Shown here: in pieces, positions 37,282 to 48,370 of the stretch
Layout: every line of letters starts with the position of its first letter
Position numbering within the stretch: position 1 is the first letter of the stretch
Translations under genes and position numbers: made by a program
Notes under the pieces: generated by a model
The model's database searches: none
What the model was told of the DNA's origin: nothing
The model's input: only the letters and a program-made list of their open reading frames with translations
Assembly (NCBI GenBank): GCA_958496175.1
Contig: OY292275.1
Coordinates: 37,215,701 to 37,279,700 of the forward strand
Reading direction: 5' to 3'
DNA length: 64,000 bases
Source of the DNA: Sisyra terminalis
Taxonomy: Eukaryota; Arthropoda; Insecta; Neuroptera; Sisyridae

Positions 37282-39116
37282 ATTGTAGTTCATATAATAA
37301 AAAAGTGAAGTACGTTATTTTCGTTATTAATTATTAATTAATTTATTTCGATATTTTGTTAAGTTTTCCTCTTTTCAGATAAAATTTACATCATGTGCAA
37401 TCGAATGTTTCAAAATTCATATGCAAATTACCTTGATTATTTCAATATGCGTTTTTTTTTAATTTTATTAGAAATTTGTAATTAAATTCTTGCAAAAATT
37501 TGATAAATATATTAGTTTTAATCTAACATAAAAATTTTTTAGAGAAAATACCACACAAATTTAAAAGTGACCAAAGTAAGGAACATCTGATTCTATTTTA
37601 AGTAGTAATATGGTGTTAATAGTCTTGATTTTTGACTATATTCTTCCGATTCCAATCGTTCAATTGTAATGTGAGTTTAAAAATTTCTGTTACTTTAAAT
37701 TTTAACTCCTTAAAAATTAACCAGAACCAAAAATATATGTTAAAAAAATTTTACTTGAAAAAATCGCGAAAACGTGAGAAGTGAATCATAAAAACTTTTC
37801 CTTTATGATTTATTTAATTGCTTCAGTCATTCGGTTTAATTATTCAATTAAGTAATTATCTTTATACCAACGTTGAGTAGAAAATTTAAGCTTAAGATGT
37901 TATTTATTATCCAAAAAAATTTTATTTGGAAAACCTTAATAATTGGAGTTCAATAAAACATTTGCAAAATGAACAATTTTCTGTTTTTCTTTGGCGAAGC
38001 CCTTATTATAAAACTTACAAGTTTCAATACTAACGACATTCAAGTGAGTATCTATTTAAGTGGAGTAAAAACTCGCCTTACTTAATTCGGAAAGCATTTC
38101 TATAACAAGAAGTAAGTAACATTCTGTTTCCGGTTTTATAATTTTTATAAAATGTGGCGAACTTTTTGCAGTTTTTGCAAGTTTTAATTGAGTCAAATGA
38201 AAAATGAGTTGTCGATGCTTACAGCAATAAATTATTGAAATATCCGAACACAAGTACGAAATAAAGTAAAAACGAGTAAGCTAATCAGTAACCTTGCAAT
38301 TGAACAAGTTTTCCGATAGCAATCAGTGCCCAGGGTCAGTTGAAATCTCCTCCAGCGAAATTCGTTTAAATGCTCGACCACGAATCAAAAGAATCCGAAT
38401 TTAATAGAAAAAATCAAACGACAATAATAAATAGAAAAATTAATTATGAAATCGTTATGTTAAATTTATCCTTGTTTCAAGAGAAAAATGGAAAAGAATT
38501 TTCCATATGGTACGTGACTAAAGCAAGATTTTCCTCTCAGACTGCAAGGCGCGTAAGGTAATATTGGGTGATATTCAATTGTTCATTGAAGGCTGCTGGA
38601 AAAAAGGAAAATTGCAAATAGAAAATGGCGTAACGAGGTCGGGTTCTACCGTAGCACTATGATGGCGATAGTGGATTTTTGAAATTCTTGAGGAAAATTT
38701 CAAACGATTAAAACTTTCCATTTATTTTTTAATTATTTAATTAGAAATGAAGCGTAAATAACGCAGATTTCTTGGCTGAAGATCTGGAAAAATCAGAATA
38801 AGTCTTTCTTATCTTTTTTGAAGCCAATTAATTACATCTAAACTATAACAAATCATTTAATAATGCAACTTCGCAGTTCGAATTTTCCACTTAAACTTCC
38901 AATTTAATAAAAATCTAAAATAATTAGCTAGTGATTTGTATTTATCGATAAATTTAAGGATAGATATTAAATTTTCAAATTGTATTTTGAATGTAAACTA
39001 TTAAATGATCACTATTGGTAAGAAATTATCTTTTTTAAGGGCTAAGAAAATAGATGCTTCTAGATTTCCAACTGTTACTTCCCCAGTTTGTTAAATTATT
39101 CGTATAATATTTTATC
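37282..39116. other. A+T-rich DNA, possible unique sequence
   Basis: No repeat recognised. 38290-38660 is somewhat less A+T-biased and holds a 63-codon frame near a GTAATATT site, but no domain can be named; an upstream non-coding or coding exon of a neighbouring gene is possible and unproven. Confidence 0.35.
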
Positions 39117-39413
39117 ATATTGCAACGTGACGTCTCAAAACTGTATTGAGATGGCGTTTATTCGTTCTTTTAATTTCTTTTGAAAATAAATAATCACTTT
39201 CACACTTAACAATCATTTTTTTTTATTACACTTGTATACATTTTTTATTACACAATTACACTTGTCAAAACAATCACTTAGACGACAATAATCACTTTTA
39301 AATCGAAATCACAATAAAAATCGCTTTGTTGTAACGGGAATTCAAAGATAACTTCGATACAGAACTGTCCTTTTTGGATTGAGCTGAGCGCCTTATATGC
39401 CCGCAACTCAACA

Positions 39414-39426
39414 TTCCAGAATATTC
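39414..39426 (-). promoter_or_regulatory. Heat-shock element, perfect three-unit
   Basis: TTC-CA-GAA-TA-TTC matches the alternating nGAAn/nTTCn HSF trimer site exactly and lies about 15 bp upstream of the TATA box in minus-strand transcription, the position of the proximal HSE in fly hsp70 promoters. Confidence 0.75.
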
Positions 39427-39453
39427 TAGCTTTTCCTAGACTTCACGAGACAT

Positions 39454-39461
39454 TTCTAGAA
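39454..39461 (-). promoter_or_regulatory. Distal HSE half-array TTCTAGAA
   Basis: A tail-to-tail pair TTC-TA-GAA about 28 bp upstream of the proximal site; it is kept in the second LTR copy at 63647-63654. Confidence 0.6.
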
Positions 39462-39488
39462 CGATCTTTGTGTGCATTCGCTTTGGTG

Positions 39489-39520
39489 GGAGAGAGATAG
39501 AAGTCACTCAGCCAATCGCG
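39489..39520 (-). promoter_or_regulatory. GAGA tract and inverted CCAAT box
   Basis: GGGAGAGAGATAG is followed by GCCAATCGCG at 39511. GAGA-factor sites and CCAAT boxes are usual neighbours of HSEs in insect heat-shock promoters. Both are retained in the second copy (63682-63692 and 63703-63710). Confidence 0.5.
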
Positions 39521-40422
39521 TGCCGGCATGGCACAAAGAGAGAGACAGACTTCTTCCCTTTCAGTTACAATATAGTAGTACAGTAGTACTACGGTATTTC
39601 AATAATGATTTCTGCAAAAGTAGAATCAAAGTCTTTGAAATAATTCATCAAAGTAAAGTTTATTACCTTTGTAATCGTGACTACGATTTGGTAATGGTAA
39701 CGTCTTACATTAATCTGCTAGGGTGCATAAGATCATACAAAACCGATTTTATTACACAAGTCGTATAATATATCTACGAATAAGTTTTTCATCCTTCCAT
39801 TAGTTTGAATTCTTTTAGTTCAACGCTTCCCTTCAAAATTAAAAACAAAAAACTAGATTTTTTTTCTTAAATTGTTATTTACTTGGCTTGGTTAATAATT
39901 TACTTAACAGAAGTTACTCGATTGAATACATGCACAGTTTTATTTTGCTTAGCTCAATCATGATTTGTGTACTATTCAGTGATCGTAAAAACTCAAACTA
40001 TCTTCCGTAACAAAATTTGTAACACGCTTTATTTTTTCCCGCTTATGGTGCACCTAAGAACATAACTCCAAACATAGTTAAAACCGATTTTATTTCAGTT
40101 CATATTTTACTTAATTAAGTTTATTTTCATATTTCTTTGTTAATATTATTATTTTTGGGTAATTCCATAATAAAATTATTATTTTAGGTCAAAATCAAAA
40201 ATTGACAATTCCTAATTATACGTTTATATAAAAATAATGGAAAAAACAAAATTTGGGAAAGCAATTTTAAGAAATTGGTTTTCGGGAATGAATCGAGAAA
40301 TGAGCAAGATATTTTTCAAATTTATAATGATAGAAAATAACTCAAGCATTTAAACAAAATTAGATGTTTGAGACTTTCGTTTTACTTTATACATAAACAT
40401 ATTAGATTTGGCACATATAAAA

Positions 40423-40463
40423 TTATATATATATATTTATATATATATATATATATATATATT
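40423..40463 (+). repeat. (AT)n microsatellite, interrupted
   Basis: About 40 bases of alternating AT with one TTT break. Nothing else notable. Confidence 0.9.
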
Positions 40464-40565
40464 CTCAAATTATATTTGGATATAATGTAGACATTTTTTA
40501 AGACAGATTTTCACTACTTTGGTCATTATTTTGTAAAAATGTGATGAATCTCGCCAGCCGAAAAA

Positions 40566-40606
40566 ATGGCCAATAGAGCCCGCGGACCACGGATTGGCCA
40601 CTATTG
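40566..40606 (-). repeat. hAT-type end fragment
   Basis: Minus-strand CAATAGTGGCCAATCCGTGG and TCCGCGGGCTC resemble the CAGTGGTGGCCAA...GGTCCGCG termini of non-autonomous hAT elements. Isolated. Confidence 0.35.
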
Positions 40607-41892
40607 TAGCCCACTATTAAGTTCAACACCACTATTGAGTTCCAAAAATAATTTTCAATTATTTACTTTTTCTAATATATTGTTTCTATTATAATTTTTC
40701 TTTCACTTTCATTGAAATTGAGTTTTATTGCGGCTTATTTTGTAATTTTTACCTACGATATTTTATATCCCGTGAATTCACGGACCAATTCGCTAGTTTT
40801 ACTATGTAAATGAAAATTATTTTTTTAAAAGTTTCACTTTTTTAATTACAATTATATAATTTTTTTCATGCGTTTCCAATAGATTTTGCTTAGCTTGTAG
40901 ATTTTCTTCTTAAGAAAGTTATAAAGTTGTGCGTCAATCGATTTCGCAGACTTTCTAGAATCCCGAAGATAAAATTATCAGACAATATAGTTTGTGAGTC
41001 ATATATTTTAATATAATTTGGCTATAAGTTTTGAGTAATATTTTTTTTTGCAATTGACTAAGGGAAATTTTGTTTTAAATTACCAAGAACAGAATGTAAC
41101 AATTTAACTTTAAATCTAAAAACTATCGCTACTTTACTTGCTAATTTAACTATTGCATTTGGAAAACAACTTTTTGATGAGTTGAATTTAAAAAAAAAAG
41201 ACTTTGACCAAGTTAGAACTATGTTAGAAATTCAATACGTTTGTTTGGAATTTTTCAAATATGTCCTCAAAATTTATCTATTCAAGTTATCAATCGGCTC
41301 ATATGTATCAAACTAATCGATCAATTTCCGTTTCATTTTACAGATGCGATAATAAATCACTGTATTAGGTGTTTGTCTTGATCAATTAATGTCAAATAAA
41401 CCGACAGAGTTTGTGTGTCATAGATATGACTAAGAATTTATGTGTTTCTACTAAATTCAAATGAATTCTATATATGGCGTTTACGTCAAGGGAAATTGTA
41501 AATATTTCACTTGAAAAGTTATGTATATCATCATCCGACGGATCTGTTACAATTTATTTTCTAGGTTTCTGTATAACATATGATCAATGACGTATTTACT
41601 TCGTATTCAAATGCGTTAGAGAAATGTTTAATCATGATCGCTTTGCTTACATATATGAGCATAAATCCTTTAAAAACTTAAACTTACCTAAGTCAATATT
41701 TGTAAAATAATGTTCAATATGACGTGATTGATATATATATTTTTTCAAATTTGTATTATAAGTTAATGTATGTGATTATAACTTATTTTTACTACCATCA
41801 TATATCTACAAATGAAATTACGTCAGTACGAAATTTTAATAAAATGAACCGGGTAATAAAAACTTTCAAGAATATAATCAACAAAATGTCTT

Positions 41893-42036
41893 AAACCTTG
41901 TGGTGATTGAGTGGTCTAGGTAACCGCTCCAAAACTGGTAGGTTTTGGGTTCGATATTTCTCGATTACGGATTTTTACTAACCCTAGAGTCGCTAAAGAC
42001 CTTAGTAGATATAAAGCGACAAAAAATAACGATGAA
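41893..42036 (+). repeat. tRNA-derived SINE with 10-bp target duplication
   Basis: The head has GTGATTGAGTGGTCTAGG and the B-box GGGTTCGAT, followed by the conserved body and tail. AAAATGTCTT at 41883-41892 is repeated exactly at 42037-42046, the best target duplication of the family here and evidence for target-primed reverse transcription by a partner LINE. The head-to-body distance is shorter than in the other copies (an internal deletion after the B-box). Confidence 0.85.
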
Positions 42037-42905
42037 AAAATGTCTTGTTGTTCAATATACCTTTTGGTTATATTGTTCAAAGAAAACGTTATAGAAATTA
42101 GTTGTAATATTACCTATTATAAAGGAAATTTTCTAAAGGACTTCATATGTTTTTTTTATCATTTTTAGTTTTTTTTCACAACTACATCTTGAACACATTT
42201 ATGTTGCAAGTGTTAAAAAATTATAATTTACTAAGTTTTTACTACTCTTACTATTTATTATTGTTTTCAAAGTTCTTCTTCGTATAGTATTGCCTCAAAA
42301 TACTATAATTTTCATAAAATTAATACAACACACGCCGTAATTCTAAGGTGAAAAATACATTAATTAAAAAAAAATGATTTAACTATTTTTTTTTTAAAAA
42401 GTCATTAACGCATTTGATTATCAGTTTTATTATTAGATTCATTGCATCGTATATATCGTTACAAATTACAAGGACCGTTCGACAAGGGGGCGGAATTTTA
42501 AGTGCTTAATGTACAGTAACTTTACAATTAAATATATATAGTTTTCATTAAAAAAAATAGTAATGATCATTATATCAGCATGAAAAGTGAAAATCCGGAG
42601 ACTTGAATTCCCAATTAAAAGATAGTATCTACGGATTTTTCGAAGTCTTGATTTTGATTTGATATACGGGCTTTCTTTCCAATTTTGTTTAAATGCATAA
42701 GCCTACATTTGATTAACAACTTTTGCAAAACGTAAATATTTAGAAAAATATGTTAATGTAAAACTTTTTCACAGTCTAGTACATGACCACATTCACAGTA
42801 GTACGAAATAAATAAATAAAACTAAACTAGTACATTATTATATAGATACTTATTATATTTTTACATGGTCAAGTTAGTTACGTTTCCCATTTCAAACATA
42901 TAAAT

Positions 42906-43066
42906 CAGTGGTTCCCAAAGTGATTAGGACTCTCAGTGGATGCTAGGATTTTCCAACGGGATTCCATTAGCTTCTTAAACAAAGGGGAAACTTCAAAATC
43001 CCATATTTGTACCACTACCAACACCACCTAAAAATGTGGTAATTCATAAAAGGTTAAGAAACTGTG
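42906..43066. mobile_element. hAT-type MITE, 161 bp
   Basis: Left end CAGTGGTTCCCAAAGTGATT and complemented right end CACAGTTTCTTAACCTTTTA are an imperfect inverted pair. Flanks ATATAAAT and ATGTAAAT match at 7 of 8 bases. Confidence 0.7.
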
Positions 43067-43330
43067 ATGTAAATAGTAATATGCTTCAGTAATATAGTAA
43101 TAATATACGAAAAAATGACAAATTTATATTATAAATATGGCATTTTTTCGTATAAAATTTGGTTTGCTACAAAAAGACTTTATTAGTGTTATTAATAAAG
43201 TGTTGAAGTTATCACTTTGATCACTGTAAATTGAAATTATTTTTAAACTCTCTAATTTATGCTTTTTGAACTCATTAAAATGATTTTACTAATTGAAAAA
43301 AAAAAACCATTAAAAAATTCACTTTTCAAC

Positions 43331-43563
43331 TCATAGGGTTTTTGGACTAAAAATCAAATTTCTTATTATTTCTTATTTGATCTTTGTACAACGTTTCGTC
43401 GCCTTTCGGGCTTTATCAAGTGCTCAATCTTATATCATTATCATCTTATATAATGATTGAGTACTTACTTGATAAAATCCCGAAAGGCGACGAAATATTG
43501 TACAAAGATCAAATAAGAAATCATTAATATAGAATTTTGATTTTTAGTCCAAAAACCCTATGA
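43331..43563. mobile_element. Foldback element with hammerhead-like motif, copy 1
   Basis: TCATAGGGTTTTTGGACTAA pairs with the complement at 43541-43563, and the arms run on through CAAATAAGAAAT and GTACAA(C/T)(G/A)TTTCGTCGCC to a centre near 43440. Each arm holds a CTTGATAAA..CCCGAAAGGCGACGAAA stretch. Arms about 105 bases. The sister copy is at 48071. Confidence 0.75.
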
Positions 43564-44273
43564 GCCGTTGAAATTTAACTAGACACTTGAATGGACCTTG
43601 TAAATTCAATTTTTAATTTTAAATGTATTGAAATTATTTACTAGACTTATTGTTTATAATAACCATATTATGATTATTGATATTAATAAACTGGATGATA
43701 TTAATAAATGTAAATAAATTGGTTCAATAAATTGGTTATTATAGTAACCAACTTTTTGCCATTGGAAGTAAAAACATACTAATACTTTAGTTCATCCTAA
43801 ACTGGTGATATTTGAATGGAGTAGTGGTTTTATCATAAACATAAGGTTAAATTACTTTAATATGCATCAAATTCCAAAAATGCTAGAAGGTAAAAAATTG
43901 AAATAAAATAATTAAATAGTTGTTAAAAAATTGTATTTATTGAGAACTTGACCAATATGCGTGGCTTAAAACAATAGCTACTCTTCGTGTACAACCAAAG
44001 ATGACCAAAGATTTGCCCATAAGTTTACAATTATTTTTGTACATAAGTTTTCTTTACAATTTTCTCATATAAAAGAATCACATGAAATACAAGGATCAGT
44101 TTCGGAAGCAGAAAAAAATGTTGCTTTCTTTCCGAACAAATTTTTGACGTAAAAAAAATCGCTACCAGACTTGTATATAGCGAGTACTGTATATTGCGAG
44201 AAAACTTATTTCTACTTTTCATGTGGTTTATTACCTTAACCATTCATAGCACAGTAAATTCTAATCTTTTTTT

Positions 44274-44495
44274 GTCTCAAGTCTCTTTTAGTGTAGTCAA
44301 ATCTGGCAAAGTTGCATTTTCGATTTTGTTTTTAATTTGATTCGCGAATAAATCAACCCATATTGAAAATTTAGCTACAAAAGAGAAAAGTATATCATAT
44401 TATAATTGAATTAAAAAAAAGTCGTGAAAAGAGTAAAAAAGAAAGTAGAAAATGCAACGTTACCAGATTTGACTGTTCTAAAAGAGACTTGAGCC
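44274..44495. mobile_element. 222-bp palindromic MITE, second copy
   Basis: GTCTCAAGTCTCTTTTAGTG pairs with the complement GGCTCAAGTCTCTTTTAGAA at the right, with TCTGGCAAAGTTGCATTTTC inside. Flanks CTTTTTTT and CTTTTTTC match 7 of 8. Same family as 3165-3387. Confidence 0.8.
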
Positions 44496-44595
44496 CTTTT
44501 TTCAAAAAAGGACTTTAATTAATTATCTCCATTTAAACTAAACAATTTGTATTTGATTTTTAATTTAATTATAGTTAAGTATTTAATATATCTTA

Positions 44596-44720
44596 TACAT
44601 AAAAATCTCGTGTCACGGTGTTTGTAGCTAAACTCCTCAGAAACGGCTGGACCGATTTTCATAAAACTTTTTATGTATATTCGGTAGGCATGAGAAATAT
44701 TGTTCCTTGAATTGTTAAGA
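44596..44720 (+). repeat. Repeat end with AACGGCTGGACCGATTTT
   Basis: ATACATAAAAATCTCGTGTC, GTGTTTGT and AAACGGCTGGACCGATTTTC are a combination I recall from many insect repeats, often placed with Helitron-like elements. The class is uncertain and the far end is not identified. Confidence 0.35.
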
Positions 44721-44929
44721 GTTGTTAATAGTTATTCTACTTTTCGGAGCGAAGACGAATCTAACAAACTCTGAACTATTCATCTAATTGATAAAGTTAT
44801 GGTATTACTTTCTTTCGCCTTCTAACTGTAGTTTTTCTTTGATTTCTTCTTTATAAAACTTACTTTCAATTTTCCTGTTGGTATTTTTACAATTTTCAGC
44901 ACAACATAGTGTCTCATTTTCATTATATT

Positions 44930-45735
44930 TGGTGTACCGAAAAATAATGTCGTTTTTAAACCAATAGTCATTCAATTACCATTTATCTGCTTATAAGTTA
45001 TTTCAAAGTGGTACTAAAGACATTTTATGATTAGAGTAATTTATCAACTTAGTAAAAACTACAAAATATTATTTATTCTAAAATCAATATTGAAATGGTA
45101 GGACCAAAAACCCGAAAGAATATAAATTCGGTATTGTATGTTCTTCGAGTTTCACAGGATAGCAACGAAAAGTTGTTACTAAAAATATTTTCAATGTTTA
45201 TCTAAGTGCATTAGTTTTTCATTAATACCGAATGAGTTTTTTTAAGTTCTAATTCGATAGTTTTCATTTGTCCAACTGGTACCAACGAAATATGACAAAA
45301 AATTTAACCAATAAAAAGTTAAGGAGGGAAATGGTGCCAAATGTATGGCGGAAAGTTAAAGAGCTCTCAAATAATCCTAATCAATCTTAATCGACCGGTC
45401 AAATACCCAAAAGTGTCCAAAAAATGTTTACAGATAAAATTCTATGCTACAACACGGTAACGTAAGACCACTGTGCAGAAGAAAAGCCTTAGTAAAAACT
45501 AATAAATTAATGGAGAGGTGATATTGCCATACCCAGTATAATCATCCAAGTTCATCGAATTTCTATTTATTTCAATCGTTGCCACATTTACTAAGTGATA
45601 ATAAAAAATGTTCAAAATGTAATTTTTTGATATTGTCCTTAGTAATCAATTGATTTTTACTTGGCAATAAAAATTTGCACAGTAGATGTCAAAACGTTGA
45701 TACTATTGAGGCTTATTATATTATTAATTTAAAAT
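44930..45735 (+). repeat. 810-bp dispersed repeat, copy 2
   Basis: It matches 11441-12254 in the same orientation: GTCGTTTTTAAACCAATAGT, CTGCTTATAAGTTATTTCAA, CGAGTTTCACAGGATAGCAA and GATGTCAAAACGTTGATACT are shared almost unchanged. Small gaps account for the length difference. Confidence 0.8.
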
Positions 45736-45769
45736 CAAAAGTTGTAACAATTTTTTTTGTTTTGATTTT

Positions 45770-46110
45770 ATATTGAAAAAACGACAATTCTTTCCGGTAC
45801 CTCTAATATCTATTAAAAATAGTACAAAATTAAAATGCTCACGTGTATTTGCTTACCATTTCAATAATACCTGTTATACTCTAACGCTTAAACTGACCAC
45901 TGGGAACGCTTGTGTCGATTTGGCTTCCCCTACCATGGCTTCACACATAGCGAATATGTATCGGCCTCTGTTCCACAGGTAGTCCTTTACGGTGACCATC
46001 ATAATTTCTCAACTCAACGGTCCGAAGTTAACCATAAGACTCTGGTGGCTAACAATGAAAAAGTTTTGAAACTAAACCAGTACTATATCAGACTAACTCT
46101 TTAATTAGTA
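45770..46110 (+). other. Moderately G+C-richer stretch with overlapping small ORFs
   Basis: Frames at 45773-45982 and 45910-46104 overlap. The second reads MCRFGFPYHGFTHSEYV and onward. CRFGFP recalls Helitron replication proteins, but the rest does not follow that family, so no product is assigned. It lies between the 810-bp repeat and the 189-codon ORF. Confidence 0.2.
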
Positions 46111-46561
46111 CAAACTAAATTCTGTACAAAAATTAAATATTCTAATAGCTTTTATTCTTGTGTTGGAGTTTATTGTTGTAGTTTATTATTTATATTAAAT
46201 TTATGCATTCGCCAATGTTATGGCATTTTTTACCATAAATTTATATTTTGGTTGCATTGTTTTGTAGTGCAAGCGCACTTTTTGTCTGCATTTTTAAACT
46301 ATTGTTATTTTGATTTAAAAAAATAATAATTGTTGTTATAAACAAATAATAAACAATTAATATGGAAATCGCTGGTGTTTCGCTATACGCGTTTCTTATT
46401 GTTGATACTTTGTTATCACGACTTACTCCCAACCTCAGTCGAGTGCGGTTTGAACCGCGATGACGTAGAATGGGCGAAGTGTGGTGGCGAGTTCGTCATC
46501 GGAGGCAAGTTCTCAATAACTTTTTAGTTCGAATCAAGTCCCGTTCAACGCCAGTCTGCTA

Positions 46562-47131
46562 TTGTTGCTTTGTTCGACAAGTACAAGAAAGAAACGTGAC
46601 GAATTTCAGTTTATACTCATTACATTAATGACTAAAAGAAAGCTATATGAGTGTGATCTATGTGAAACTGTTGTGGATTCTGGAAAAAAATTAACCAAAT
46701 TCATGATTATCCTGGAATGTTTAAAGGGGTGTGCGAGTTATAGTCGGGAGGATCAACACCCGACTCCGTTTCGCTCGAAACAATCGTGGTGTGATAATGG
46801 AAAGTCTTGTTTGAATTGTTGTGGCAATGATTGTTGTAGCTCGCAAATGTGTTTTTATTTAAATTACGATAAATCAAAGGGTTGCACCCACGTTGTGACT
46901 ATGGTGCCGGCCGTATATTGTCATGTAGTCGCGCTTCAAGCCGGAGGGAAAGTTCCGTTTCGATGCCGGATACATTCAAACAACACAACGGTATGTTCTG
47001 GCCCCGTAAACAGAAAATCTAGGACGCAAACCCCATTATTTAACAACAAAACATCTAACAAACACGGATCAAACCTCAATTTATTCGAAAAATTTTTGCC
47101 ATTAAGACCATGTCAATATTTAAACTTTTGA
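46562..47131 (+). CDS. Hypothetical 189-codon ORF, Cys-rich, zinc finger lacking His
   Basis: This is the longest open frame outside IP3K and lies in a noticeably G+C-richer block (46360-47140). Two starts are possible; the second Met (46628) gives MTKRKLYECDLCETVV and fits better. The opening follows C2H2 spacing exactly: Y-x-C-x2-C-x3-V-x5-L-x2-F-x3-L, with Phe and Leu where the two zinc-binding His should be. A Cys cluster (CLNCCGNDCCSSQMC) follows, then no recognised domain. AATAAA lies at about 47338. It may be a decayed transposon or zinc-finger gene piece rather than a working gene; no introns or homologue can be shown. Confidence 0.35.
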   Translation: MLLCSTSTRKKRDEFQFILITLMTKRKLYECDLCETVVDSGKKLTKFMIILECLKGCASYSREDQHPTPFRSKQSWCDNGKSCLNCCGNDCCSSQMCFYLNYDKSKGCTHVVTMVPAVYCHVVALQAGGKVPFRCRIHSNNTTVCSGPVNRKSRTQTPLFNNKTSNKHGSNLNLFEKFLPLRPCQYLNF

Positions 47132-47387
47132 TTTTGCAATCGAGTACCTATCTTGTTCTGTATGTCTGAAAAATAACTACATACCCATCGTTAAATCAAT
47201 TCAATTACGTTCTAACCAAGTTCTAATCTGTATTAAATTATTTATGAAGCATTCATTCAATTGCTTTTTAAACAAGAAACCGTTTTAAAATTCCCAATTT
47301 TTTACCATCCATATTACTTTCAATACATTATTTTTCAATAAAATCTATTCTCTTCAATAGTTTTTTTATTTACACTTAACTCGAGTA

Positions 47388-47893
47388 GGGGAAGGTAGTA
47401 CGAGATGATCCCCTTAAGCGGGAATCGCTATAAAGTATATATTCTTCAAGGTTAATCAAAAATAAAGGCGATTATTACTAGTATATTTATCTATCCAACT
47501 TTTTATAATACTGAAAACCATAAAATAACTGAGATTTCATTGAAATATTTTAATTTTTTTAAACCTTACAAAGTCATCATCTTGTACACCCCCATGGGTA
47601 AGATGATCCCCCAGGTAGAGTTTGCTAATATAGCCTACAAGCACGTGGCTATATTCACGTGGCCTTAATACTAAAATTAAGCATAATAAAAAGCCCTAAA
47701 CTCAACAGTAATTACATTTACCATTGTTTCAATAAAAATAACAAAAGATCCTAGTTACAAATCCTCAAATTCTCCATTACGATTTGAATGTGGCTATGTT
47801 TTACCAGTGAAATAAACTAAATAGCGTTAGTAGTTTCAGCACAATCGCAAAGGATCATCTTACCCCAAGGGATCAACTCGTACTACTTTCCCC
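47388..47893. mobile_element. 506-bp TA-flanked MITE
   Basis: The ends GGGGAAGGTAGTACGAGATG and (complement) GGGGAAAGTAGTACGAGTTG are inverted over about 27 bases and flanked by TA at 47386-47387 and 47894-47895, as in Tc1/mariner/pogo elements. GATGATCCCC-like text recurs near both ends and inside (47605, 47870), i.e. repeated subterminal motifs. No transposase. Confidence 0.8.
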
Positions 47894-48070
47894 TACATTT
47901 AATTCGAATTTACAGTTAGGCTCATAGCTAAGCTTATGTTTACTCTCCGAATTGCGTAGTTAGTCTCACCACCCTAGCAAATTAAAAATGTAAATCTTTA
48001 AAAATAACTTGATCTTGCGTTATTTGAAATGAATTATTATGGTTATAATATTATTTACAAGTTTATGTAC

Positions 48071-48370
48071 TTATTTTCATAGGGTTTTTGGACTAGCAAT
48101 TTTGGAAACTATATAAAATACTGGCTGTTTACCAGAATACATTTTAAGTTTATTATTGATGATGTTTAATTGTGTTAATGAAGGAAATACGTTTTAAAAT
48201 AATTTTAATAATAATATTTTTATATCTCGACAATAATTTTAACAACAGTATTAACAACATTGATTTTTAATGAAATATGATTGAGTACTTGATAAAGTTC
48301 CGAAAGGCGACGAAACGTCGTACGAAAAATTTGATCAAATTGTTTTAGCTCAAAAATCCTATGAAAATAA
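48071..48370. mobile_element. Foldback element with hammerhead-like motif, copy 2
   Basis: TTATTTTCATAGGGTTTTTG pairs with the complement at 48351-48370. Only the right arm keeps CTTGATAAAGTTCCGAAAGG and CGACGAAACGTCGTAC (48288-48323); the left arm is replaced by unrelated A+T-rich sequence. Same family as 43331-43563. Confidence 0.65.

Larger units (their letters stand above)
39121..39569 (-). mobile_element. Solo LTR with heat-shock-type promoter
   Basis: The 449-bp unit has TG...CA ends on both strands (plus left TGCAAC, plus right GTTACA) and is flanked by ATAT at 39117-39120 and 39570-39573, a 4-bp duplication as in Gypsy or BEL LTR retrotransposons. Read on the minus strand it has U3 with GAGA tracts, an inverted CCAAT, heat-shock elements, TATA (CATATAAGG, 39391-39399), an ACAGTTC initiator-like site about 30 bp on, and AATAAA signals in the R/U5 part near 39215-39245. 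No internal coding region adjoins, so it is a solo LTR. A hsp70-promoter-bearing repeat of another kind is the alternative. Confidence 0.65.

Noticed and set aside
39472..39768. 98-codon ORF with MHSLWWERDRSHSANRV
   Set aside because: It runs antisense through the U3 region of the heat-shock LTR and out into flanking DNA; its composition reflects promoter motifs, not a gene.
45910..46104. Helitron Rep fragment based on CRFGFP
   Set aside because: Only six residues fit; the following sequence lacks the expected conserved order.
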